Below are positions 1 to 7,526 of a DNA stretch of 64,000 nucleotides, in pieces (the stretch's first letter is position 1; each line of letters starts with the position of its first letter). A program made the position numbers and the translations under genes. The DNA lies in assembly GCF_030316765.1 (NCBI RefSeq), contig NZ_JASZYT010000002.1, positions 744,001-808,000 of the forward strand, read 5' to 3'. The notes below the pieces were generated by a model. That model ran no database searches, was not told the DNA's origin, and worked only from the letters and a program-made list of their open reading frames with translations. This DNA comes from Variovorax saccharolyticus (GTDB lineage Bacteria > Pseudomonadota > Gammaproteobacteria > Burkholderiales > Burkholderiaceae_C).

Positions 1-111
1 TTCGACGGCACCTTGAGCTCGTGGTGGACCCGCATCGTGGTCGGCGTGCTGCTGTTCGTCTTCTGCCTGCTGCAGCGACTGTTCACGGCGCGCGGCACGG
101 CGTCGCATTGA
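1..111 (+). CDS. C-terminal end of an ABC-type sugar permease (5' end outside window)
   Basis: The reading frame is open from the first base and stops at 109-111, leaving 36 residues. They contain one hydrophobic segment (IVVGVLLFVFCLLQ) followed by a short basic tail. The pattern resembles the C-terminus of sugar (ribose/galactofuranose-type) ABC permeases, where a LSSWWTRIV-like stretch precedes the last membrane helix. That match is from memory and the fragment is short, so the family is tentative. It converges on the CYTH/CHAD gene with only 8 bases between the two stop codons. Confidence 0.5.
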   Translation, partial: FDGTLSSWWTRIVVGVLLFVFCLLQRLFTARGTASH

Positions 112-119
112 CGACGAAC

Positions 120-1625
120 TCAATCCTTCCAGAACGGACGCAGATCGGCCAGCCGGACCAGCGCCTGTCGGCACAGCTTCGCGCTGGCGGGCTGGTTGGC
201 GGCGAGCCAGCCGACCGCGAACCAGGCCGCGCCGTCGTGCGCGGCATGCGCCCGGAAGGCCGCCATCGCGATCGCGGCGTCGTTGTGCGCGCCGAGCGCG
301 TCCTGTGCCGGCTCGAGTTGCGCCAGGAAGCGCTCGGCGGCACGCCGGCCGAACAAGGGTGCGACGAATTCACCCAGGTAGCGCAGCCGCTTGAGGCGCT
401 TGCGCACGCGATGCTGCTGTTCGGGCTCCAGGCGCTCGAAGCGCTGGCCGTCCTTCAGCACTTGCCGGTGCAGCGTCGAGAGCCGGGCCCGGATCGCCTT
501 GCGGGCCGAGCCGGGCCCGCTGCCGGATTCGGCCGCGCTGCCATCGGGCACGGGCAGCGAGGCGGCGATCAGGCGCATGAGCACCGACTGGAAGGCGCGG
601 TCACGCACCACCTCCTCGGCCGGCTGGATGGCGGCCGACCCTTCGCCGAGGTCGACGGGCGGCGCACCGTGGGCCAGCAGCCGCGGCTGCAGGCCCCCCA
701 CCACATGGTCCCGGTCGCGCTGCCGTCCCAGCCGGCCGAAAGTCTCGGCCAGCACCGGCTCCCACGCCGGGTCGATGGCCGGTGCGAAGCTGGCCATTTC
801 GCGCAGGGCGGTGCGCAGGCGCCGGATGCCGACGCGCAGCTGGTGGACGTGTTCGGGGTCGGGGCTGCCCGCCGCGACCTCGCTCGCGTTCGGAAGAATC
901 TGGGCCAGGCAGCTGTCGAGCACGGCGCGAAAGAGCTCGGGGCCGCTGGCGCCGGTCTTCAGTCGCGGCGGCGACGCCTTGACCGGTGCGCCGTGCGTCG
1001 CGCCGCGCGCCAGCCGTTCACCGCGCTGCGACTTCGAGACCGTGTCGAGCCAGAGGCCGTAGCGGGCGCTCCAGCGGCCGGCGAGTTCGAGCAGCGACGA
1101 GGGGCTGCCATGCTTGAGCTCGATCTCGAGTTCGCGCAGCGGCTGCGTCTTGTCGCCGGCCCGCACGCTGCCGACATCGAAGGCGAGTTCGACCAGCGCA
1201 TCGCCGCTGCGCATCTCGCGCGTGGTGCGCCAGACGTCCGTGCCGTAGAGCGGCACCAGTTCGATCGTCTCGGCCGGGTCGTGGCCGGCCTGGCGCAAGG
1301 CCTCGGCGATCCGCTCGCCGACCGGCGTGCCTTCGTGGCGGCCGAGCAGCGGCAGCGGGGTCGCGCTGGCCGGGGCCGGCGGCAACTCGGCGTTGTGCTC
1401 CAGGCGCTCGACCAGACTGCGGCCCGGGGCCTTGGCGGTCTGGATCCAGGCACCGTCCTCCTTGCGCACCCGCAAGACGATGCGCTGCGCTGCCAATGCG
1501 CCGTCGGCGGTGTCGTAGTAGCGGGCGCGCAGATGGGCGCGGTGCGAGCGCCCGCGAGCCACCGCCGCCTCGACCGCGGTCTGGTGCGCGGCATCGACCT
1601 GGAACTTGAGTTCGAATTCCGTCAC
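120..1625 (-). CDS. CYTH-CHAD domain protein (inorganic triphosphatase / polyphosphate-binding)
   Basis: This 501-residue protein starts with the CYTH signature ExExK (E3-F-E5-L-K7), which binds triphosphate and metal in triphosphate tunnel enzymes. The CYTH domain covers about residues 1-200. A CHAD domain rich in His, Arg and Lys helices follows, at about 225-490 (for example HVHQLRVGIRRLRTALRE). CYTH-CHAD fusions such as YgiF hydrolyse inorganic triphosphate, and CHAD domains bind polyphosphate; that is family knowledge. It lies 37 bases downstream of a small gene on the same strand. The promoter ahead of that pair carries a near-consensus Pho box, which supports a role in phosphate or polyphosphate metabolism. 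The initiating ATG at 1625 is the only start that preserves the ExExK motif. Confidence 0.9.
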   Translation of the reverse strand: MTEFELKFQVDAAHQTAVEAAVARGRSHRAHLRARYYDTADGALAAQRIVLRVRKEDGAWIQTAKAPGRSLVERLEHNAELPPAPASATPLPLLGRHEGTPVGERIAEALRQAGHDPAETIELVPLYGTDVWRTTREMRSGDALVELAFDVGSVRAGDKTQPLRELEIELKHGSPSSLLELAGRWSARYGLWLDTVSKSQRGERLARGATHGAPVKASPPRLKTGASGPELFRAVLDSCLAQILPNASEVAAGSPDPEHVHQLRVGIRRLRTALREMASFAPAIDPAWEPVLAETFGRLGRQRDRDHVVGGLQPRLLAHGAPPVDLGEGSAAIQPAEEVVRDRAFQSVLMRLIAASLPVPDGSAAESGSGPGSARKAIRARLSTLHRQVLKDGQRFERLEPEQQHRVRKRLKRLRYLGEFVAPLFGRRAAERFLAQLEPAQDALGAHNDAAIAMAAFRAHAAHDGAAWFAVGWLAANQPASAKLCRQALVRLADLRPFWKD

Positions 1626-1662
1626 TGGGCCACTCCGTGACCCGAACGCGTTGGCGTTGGCG

Positions 1663-1914
1663 TCACTCCTTGAGTTCGCTGACCTGCAGCGACAGATCGT
1701 ACAGCTTGGACTTGCTCGCGTAGTAGCGATCGAGCCGCCATTCCTTCAGGATGTCCATCGCCAGCTGGAAGCTCTTGTAGTCGAGGTTGTAGAGCGTCAC
1801 CAGTTCGAAACTGGCCTCGGATTCCAGGGCCAGGACCAGTCGGGCAAGGATCTGGGCGGACGCGTCGGTCGGATCCGTTTCGATGAAGCGGCGGGCGACC
1901 TTGATGGCGTTCAT
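1663..1914 (-). CDS. Small conserved-looking protein of unknown function (83 aa)
   Basis: I do not recognise the family. The 83 residues are largely helical and soluble, with no signal peptide, Cys pair or membrane segment; the sequence opens MNAIKVARRFIETDPTD and ends VSELKE. The GC content and codon use fit the neighbours, and it is the first gene after the Pho-box promoter. The stop is 37 bases from the CYTH/CHAD start, so the two genes are probably co-transcribed. A phosphate-starvation role is inferred from position only. Confidence 0.7.
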   Translation of the reverse strand: MNAIKVARRFIETDPTDASAQILARLVLALESEASFELVTLYNLDYKSFQLAMDILKEWRLDRYYASKSKLYDLSLQVSELKE

Positions 1915-1945
1915 GGGGAAAATTCCTTGTTAATACATTCCCCTC

Positions 1946-1990
1946 ACTATAGTCAGCGGCCTCGGCCCATTTGTGACAGTCATATGACAG
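1946..1990 (-). promoter_or_regulatory. Pho box and -10 element for the small gene/CYTH-CHAD operon
   Basis: Read on the minus strand, 1990-1973 is CTGTCATATGACTGTCAC. This matches 17 of 18 positions of the classical PhoB consensus, two CTGTCA half-sites spaced 11 bp. A good -10 hexamer, TATAGT, lies at 1951-1946. The box-to-hexamer distance is 21 bp, about one helical turn longer than the 10 bp of E. coli phoA. The small gene starts 31 bases downstream of the hexamer. Confidence 0.75.
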
Positions 1991-2024
1991 GCGCGGGCTT
2001 TCCCGCGCCGCTGTCATCCAATCT

Positions 2025-2384
2025 TCAACGAACCGGAGTCTCGGCTTGTCGGATCACGCCGCCGCCCAGCACGCTGCCGGTGACGCTGCTCGAAGCACCC
2101 CCGACGACCCTGGCTTCGCAGGCCTCCCGGTCGCTGGCCGGCTGGCGTTCGCAGCGCGCGAGCGCATTCTGCTGCAGGGCGGCAGCGTCCGGAGCCGGGA
2201 AGGCGCCGCGGCGCGCCATGTCGGCGGCCGCGCCGCGCTCGCGCAGGCAGGCGTTCCGGTCCTGCATGACGCCATCGCAGGGCAGGGAACCCGGTGCCGG
2301 GCCGACGGCGAAGGCGGAAGAGGCGGCGAACAGGCTGCCGGCGGCCAGCAGCGCGGCGGAACAGGAACGCAGGGCGTTTTTCAT
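2025..2384 (-). CDS. Small exported protein of unknown function
   Basis: This 119-residue protein has a clear Sec signal peptide: MKNALR, a hydrophobic core, then SSAFA before V27. The mature part has four Cys (SLPCDGV, NACLRER, ARCERQ, EACEARV) that could form two disulfides, and a Gly/Ser-rich tail. I do not recognise a family. The start is supported by an AGGAG ribosome site 6 bases before the ATG at 2384. It is downstream of the cyanophycin synthetases on the same strand, but a 169-base gap suggests independent transcription. Confidence 0.7.
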   Translation of the reverse strand: MKNALRSCSAALLAAGSLFAASSAFAVGPAPGSLPCDGVMQDRNACLRERGAAADMARRGAFPAPDAAALQQNALARCERQPASDREACEARVVGGASSSVTGSVLGGGVIRQAETPVR

Positions 2385-2553
2385 GGGTCACTCCTTGAGT
2401 CATGGCGGCGCGGGCTCGCGCCACCCCAGGGCCTCGACTGTGCGGGCTGGAACTCGAGAAGCGTGTGGGACGGCAAGGCCGCGCGCCCGTCACCCGGCCG
2501 CGCATTCTTGTCGGACAGCGCCGCGCCCGGCGGCCGGACCCCGGCCGGCGCGG

Positions 2554-5121
2554 TCAGCCGGCGGCGATGCGCTTGGCCAGGTGAGCCAGCGCTTCCTCGA
2601 CCTGGTCGACCAGGATCAGCGACAGGTCGCCGGGCTGCAGCCGGGCCAGTGCGCTGTCGATGGCGATGAACTCGCCGCGGATCTCGTCGACGAAGCTGGT
2701 GCGCCGGGCGCCCCGCAGGCCCTGCCGCAGCAGGGCCATCACCTCGCCGTCGGCGCGGCCGCGCTGTGCCGCGTCCTGGTAGAGGATGACGTCGTCGAAA
2801 GCCTCGCCGAGGATCGCCGTCTGGTCGCGGATGTCGCAGTCGCGGCGGTCGCCGGCACCGCTGATCACCACCGAGCGCTTGTTGGCGGGCATGGTGTCGA
2901 CCGCCGCCACCAAGGCGCGCATGGCGTCGGTGTTGTGGCCGTAGTCGGCGATCACGGTGGCGCCGCGGTAGTCCATCACGTTGAAGCGGCCGGGCACGCC
3001 GGCGGCATCGTTCTTGAAGCTCGCCAGGCCGCTGCGGATGGTGTCCCAGTCCAGGCCCACGGCCCAGGCCGCCGCCACCGAGGCCATCACGTTGTCGACC
3101 TGGAAGCCGATCGTGCCGTTGCGCGTGATCTGCACGTCGCGCAGCGGGATGCGCTCGCGCCAGGATCCTTCGGCCGCCACCAGCGTGTCCTGGTCGACGT
3201 AGACGGTGCGCTTGCCCTGCGCCCGGTGCGTGGCCATCACCGGGTGCGTGCGGTCGGCGGTGAAGAAGATCACGCTGCCGGGGCAGGTGGCCGCCATGGC
3301 GGCGACGTTGGGATCGGCCGCGTTCAGCACCGCGTAGCCATCGGGCGCCACGTTGCGCACGACCACGCGCTTGAGCACCGCGAGGTCCTCGACGGTGGTG
3401 ATGTAGTTGAGGCCGAGATGGTCGCCGCTGCCGATGTTGGTCACCACCGCCACCTGGCAGCGGTCGAAGCCCAGGCCCTCGCGCAGCACGCCGCCGCGGG
3501 CCACTTCGAAGACGGCCGCATCGACGTCGGGATGCAGCAGCACGTTGCGCGCGCTCTTCGGGCCGCTGCAGTCGCCGCTGTCGGTCTGGCGGCCGTCGAC
3601 GTAGACACCATCGGTGTTGGTCATGCCGGTGCGCAGTCCGCTGCCGGCCAGCAGGTGGTTGATGAGCCGCGCCGTGGTGGTCTTGCCGTTGGTGCCGGTC
3701 ACGGCCACCACCGGGATGCGGCCGTCGTCGCCGTGCGCGAAGAGGGTGTCCATCACCGCCTCGCCGACCGCCCGGCCGCGGCCGAAAGAGGGCGAGATGT
3801 GCATCCGCAGGCCCGGGGCGGCATTCACCTCGACCACGCCGCCGTGCTGCTCCTCGAGCGGGCGCAGCACGTTCTCGCAGACCATGTCGACGCCGCAGAT
3901 ATGCAGGCCGACCATTTGCGCCGCATCGACCGCGCGCGCGGCGACTTCGGGGTGGACCGTGTCGGTGACGTCGGTGGCCGTGCCGCCGGTCGACAGGTTG
4001 GCGTTGTTGCGCAGCACCACGCGCTGGCCGAGCGCCGGCACGCTGTCGGGCTTGAGCCCCTGCGCCTCGAGGCGGCCGATCGCGATGTCGTCTAGCCGGA
4101 TCTTGGTCAGCGAGGTGGCGTGGCCTTCGCCGCGGCGCGGGTCCTGGTTGACCAGCTCGACCAGTTCGCGGACCGACTTCGCGCCGTCGCCGATCACCTG
4201 CGGCGGATCGCGGCGCGCCGCCGCCACCAGCCGGTCGCCGACCACCAGCAGGCGGAAGTCGAAACCCGGCAGGAACTTCTCGACCATCACTTCGCCATAG
4301 GCGGCCGCCGAGTCGTAGGCCGCCAGCAGCTGCTCGCGGGTCGTGATGTTGACCGTGACGCCCTTGCCCTGGTTGCCGTCCTGCGGCTTCACCACCACCG
4401 GCAGGCCGATTTCCTGGGCCGCGGCCCAGCCGTCCGCGGCATCGCTCACCGGCCGGCCCAGCGGCACTGGCACGCCGGCGGCGTTGAGCAGCTGCTTGGT
4501 GAGCTCCTTGTCCTGCGCGATGGCCTCTGCCACGCCGCTGGTGCTGTCGACCTCGGCGGCCTGGATGCGGCGCTGCTTGGAACCCCAGCCGAACTGGACC
4601 AGGCTGCCGCTGGTCAGGCGGCGGAACGGGATGCCGCGCGCCACCGCTGCGTCGACGATCGACCCGGTGCTCGGGCCCAGGCGTTCGGATTCGTCCAGAT
4701 CGCGCAGCTCCGTGATGGCCGCGGTGGCATCGAACTCGGCGCCGGCCTGGGCGGCGTCGATCAGCCCCTTGGCCAGCTCGAGCGCGCGCCGCCCGACGGC
4801 CTCCTCGCTGTACTGGAAGGCGACCTGGAACACGCCTTCCTCGAGCGTGCGCGAGGTATGGCCGAAGTTCACCGGGCAGCCGGCCTGCGCCTGCAGGGCA
4901 ATGGCGGCGTTTTCGAGCACATGCGCCAGGGCCAGCGGCTGGCCGAGCACGATCGGATGCAGCTCGCCGATGGTCGGGAACAGCGCGCGCAGGCGGTTCT
5001 CGAAGCCCGGCGAGTGGTCGAGCGCGGATTCTTCCGGCGTGCAGCGCACGATCGCCTCGATGCAGGTGTGGCGGCTCCACAGATTGGGGCCGCGCAGGGC
5101 GCGGATGCGGGTGACTTCCAT
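2554..5121 (-). CDS. cphA: Cyanophycin synthetase (complete ATP-grasp plus Mur-ligase type)
   Basis: Cyanophycin synthetase makes multi-L-arginyl-poly-L-aspartate, a nitrogen and carbon reserve. The protein is 855 residues when started at ATG 5121 (MEVTRIRALRGPNLW), which aligns with the RGPNLW start of its upstream paralogue; 15 further residues are possible. An N-terminal domain (about 1-160) is followed by an ATP-grasp domain (about 170-465) with the VVKPQDGNQGKGV nucleotide loop, which adds aspartate. The C-terminal Mur-ligase-like domain, which adds arginine, has an intact P-loop GTNGKTT at residues 476-482. The gene follows the first synthetase by 37 bases in one operon. The window holds no cyanophycinase or isoaspartyl dipeptidase. 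Confidence 0.93.
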   Translation of the reverse strand: MEVTRIRALRGPNLWSRHTCIEAIVRCTPEESALDHSPGFENRLRALFPTIGELHPIVLGQPLALAHVLENAAIALQAQAGCPVNFGHTSRTLEEGVFQVAFQYSEEAVGRRALELAKGLIDAAQAGAEFDATAAITELRDLDESERLGPSTGSIVDAAVARGIPFRRLTSGSLVQFGWGSKQRRIQAAEVDSTSGVAEAIAQDKELTKQLLNAAGVPVPLGRPVSDAADGWAAAQEIGLPVVVKPQDGNQGKGVTVNITTREQLLAAYDSAAAYGEVMVEKFLPGFDFRLLVVGDRLVAAARRDPPQVIGDGAKSVRELVELVNQDPRRGEGHATSLTKIRLDDIAIGRLEAQGLKPDSVPALGQRVVLRNNANLSTGGTATDVTDTVHPEVAARAVDAAQMVGLHICGVDMVCENVLRPLEEQHGGVVEVNAAPGLRMHISPSFGRGRAVGEAVMDTLFAHGDDGRIPVVAVTGTNGKTTTARLINHLLAGSGLRTGMTNTDGVYVDGRQTDSGDCSGPKSARNVLLHPDVDAAVFEVARGGVLREGLGFDRCQVAVVTNIGSGDHLGLNYITTVEDLAVLKRVVVRNVAPDGYAVLNAADPNVAAMAATCPGSVIFFTADRTHPVMATHRAQGKRTVYVDQDTLVAAEGSWRERIPLRDVQITRNGTIGFQVDNVMASVAAAWAVGLDWDTIRSGLASFKNDAAGVPGRFNVMDYRGATVIADYGHNTDAMRALVAAVDTMPANKRSVVISGAGDRRDCDIRDQTAILGEAFDDVILYQDAAQRGRADGEVMALLRQGLRGARRTSFVDEIRGEFIAIDSALARLQPGDLSLILVDQVEEALAHLAKRIAAG

Positions 5122-5158
5122 AGCGTTCGTGTGCCGATGGGCCCGGAGGCCCGGCCGG

Positions 5159-7399
5159 TCAGGCAAATTGAGGTTCGGGTGAAATCAGGGTCTGCGACAG
5201 CTGCAGCGAGGCCAGCGCCGCCTGCAAGTCGGCTTCGAAGGCCTCGACGCCGGCCCCGATCAGGTTCAGCGGAATGCCCATCGCCCAGCCCGCGGCGACC
5301 GCGGCGAGCAGGCTCTCGAGGCTGACGCCGGCGTGCGTGGCGCGCCAGATCGTCAGCCGGCCGAGTCCGGGCAGGAAGGATTCGCTGCTGCCGGTGGCCA
5401 GCACCACGCGGTCCTGGCGCACCAGCACCGTCTTGCCGCCGGCATCGCGGTGCTTGGCCAGCGCCTCGGCCTGCGGATCGGCGGCGTAGAGGATCACGTC
5501 GCCATCGCACAAGGGGGCCAGGCCGGCCACCCGCGGGTCGCCGGCGTTCAGCACGGCCGTGCCTTCGGGAAGCACGACATCGACCTGGGTGCGCAGCACC
5601 TTGACCATCTGGTCGCTCTCGGTGATGTCGAATTCGCCTAGCGCCTCGGCACCTTCGAGGTCGGTCACGATGCCGACTTCACAGCGGTCATAGGCCAGGC
5701 CGTCGCGCAGGATGGTCTCGGCGCCGTTCTCGATCACCACCGCCTGCACGGCGCGGTTCACGAGCAGGCGATGGCCGGCTTCCCAGTGGGCGCTGTCGCG
5801 GGCATCGACCCGGCGCCGTTCGAGGAACAGTCCGTCGCGGCAGGCGAGGCCGGTGTGGCGGCCGCCGAGGCCGATCAGCCAGGCCACCAGGCGCGACAGC
5901 ACCGCGTTGTCGCGCGAGCCGGCGACGCCGACCACGGGGATGCGGCCCGGCGCGTCATCGGGGAACAGGTGGTCGCAGATGGCGCGGCCGACCGGCCGGG
6001 GCGAGCCGACGGCCGGCTTCAGGTGCATCAGCAGGCCGGGGCCGGCATTGACTTCGACGATGGCGCCGCGCTGGGCCGCCAGCGGACGCGAGATGTCCTC
6101 GGCCACCAGGTCGACGCCGGCGATGTCCAGGCCCACCACGCGGGCCGCCAGCACGGCCGCGTGGGCGACCTCGGGATGCACCTGATCGGTGCAGTCGATC
6201 GCCATGTTGCCGTTGCGCTGGATCGTGACGATCCGGCCGGTGGCCGGCACCGAAGCGCCGACCAGATCCTGGCGCTTGAGTTCGAGCTGCAGCTTGGCGT
6301 CGGTCTCGAGGACGATCACGTCCAGCGGATATTCTTCCTCGGCGCCGCGGCGGGGATCGCTGTTGAGCTGGCTGTCGATCAGCTGGGCCACGCTCGAGCG
6401 GCCGTCGCCGGTGACGGTGATGATCTCGCCGCGCGCGGCAGCGACCACCTGGCCGCCGACCACCAGCAGGCGGTGCTCGGCGCCGCGGATGAAGCGCTCG
6501 ACCATCACGTCGCTGCCTTCGGGCTCGGCGACCGCGAAGGCGGCCATGACCTCCTCGCGGGTGTGCAGTTCGAGCGAAACGCCGCGACCGTGGTTGGCGT
6601 CAGAGGGCTTGACCGCCACCGGCAGGCCGATGTCCTCGGCCGCTTCCCAGGCTTCCTCGGCGTTGGCCACCACCTGGCCTTCCGGCACCGGCACGCCGCA
6701 ACTGGCGAGCAGCGACTTGGTGAGCTCCTTGTCGCTGGCGATCGATTCGCCGATGGCGCTGGTGTAGTCGGTCTCGGCGGTCCAGATGCGCTGCTGGTTG
6801 GCGCCATAGCCCAGTTGCACCAGGTTGCCGCTGTTGAGGCGCAGGTGCGGGATGCCGCGGTCGGTGGCGGCGCCGACGATGCAGGCGGTGCTCGGGCCGA
6901 GGTAGCAATCCTCGACCTTGGCCTTGACCGCATCGACCGCGCGCTGGACGTCGGCGGCGCCGAAAGGCAGGTCGTTGATCGCCGCCATCAGCAGCCGGTG
7001 GCCTTCGGCCAGCGCGACCCGGGCGACCTGCTCGTCGCGGGCCCGGAACACCATGCGGTAGACGCCGTGCTGCGAGGTGCTGCGGGTCTGGCCGAAGCCG
7101 GTCGGCATGCCGGCCAGGTTCAGCAGTTCGATGACCACGTGTTCCAGCACGTGGCCGGACCAGGTGCCTTCGGTCAGGCGCTGGATGAAGCCGCCGCGCT
7201 CGCCGACGCCGCAGTGGTGCTCGATCAGCGCTGGCAGCAGGGTGGTCAGGCGGTCGGTGAAGCCGGGAATCGTGTTCGACGGATGGTCCTCGAGCAGGCC
7301 CAGGTCGAGCCAGACTTCCAGCACGGGCCGGTAGGTCCAGAGGTTCGGACCGCGCAAATAGTTGATGCGCAGCAGTTGGATGTCGTCGAAACGGGTCAT
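5159..7399 (-). CDS. cphA: Cyanophycin synthetase paralogue with degenerate Mur-ligase P-loop
   Basis: This second synthetase has 746 residues from ATG 7399 (MTRFDDIQLLRINYLRGPNLW). The ATP-grasp domain looks intact, with the VAVKPSDANHGRGV loop. Where the downstream paralogue has GTNGKTT, this protein has GVAGSRD at residues 491-497, so the lysine and threonine needed for ATP binding in the Mur-like site are gone. It resembles the situation in cyanobacterial CphA2, where a single active site polymerises beta-aspartyl-arginine dipeptides; whether that chemistry applies here is inference. It is the first gene of the cphA operon. The 127 bases upstream are shared with the divergent ABC exporter. 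Confidence 0.88.
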   Translation of the reverse strand: MTRFDDIQLLRINYLRGPNLWTYRPVLEVWLDLGLLEDHPSNTIPGFTDRLTTLLPALIEHHCGVGERGGFIQRLTEGTWSGHVLEHVVIELLNLAGMPTGFGQTRSTSQHGVYRMVFRARDEQVARVALAEGHRLLMAAINDLPFGAADVQRAVDAVKAKVEDCYLGPSTACIVGAATDRGIPHLRLNSGNLVQLGYGANQQRIWTAETDYTSAIGESIASDKELTKSLLASCGVPVPEGQVVANAEEAWEAAEDIGLPVAVKPSDANHGRGVSLELHTREEVMAAFAVAEPEGSDVMVERFIRGAEHRLLVVGGQVVAAARGEIITVTGDGRSSVAQLIDSQLNSDPRRGAEEEYPLDVIVLETDAKLQLELKRQDLVGASVPATGRIVTIQRNGNMAIDCTDQVHPEVAHAAVLAARVVGLDIAGVDLVAEDISRPLAAQRGAIVEVNAGPGLLMHLKPAVGSPRPVGRAICDHLFPDDAPGRIPVVGVAGSRDNAVLSRLVAWLIGLGGRHTGLACRDGLFLERRRVDARDSAHWEAGHRLLVNRAVQAVVIENGAETILRDGLAYDRCEVGIVTDLEGAEALGEFDITESDQMVKVLRTQVDVVLPEGTAVLNAGDPRVAGLAPLCDGDVILYAADPQAEALAKHRDAGGKTVLVRQDRVVLATGSSESFLPGLGRLTIWRATHAGVSLESLLAAVAAGWAMGIPLNLIGAGVEAFEADLQAALASLQLSQTLISPEPQFA

Positions 7400-7526
7400 G
7401 AAAACGTTCGATGTGCTTTGGCCGAGCACGGATGCGCCTTCAAGCGCGCCCATGGCCATCGGTCAGAATCGGCGCGCGAAGAGCGCCATGAGGGGTCCGT
7501 CGGCGGGCCAGAGATACAGAAACACA

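Noticed and set aside
2385..2553. Possible extra small gene between the exported protein and cphA
   Set aside because: No frame with a ribosome site or protein-like composition; it appears to be ordinary GC-rich spacer.
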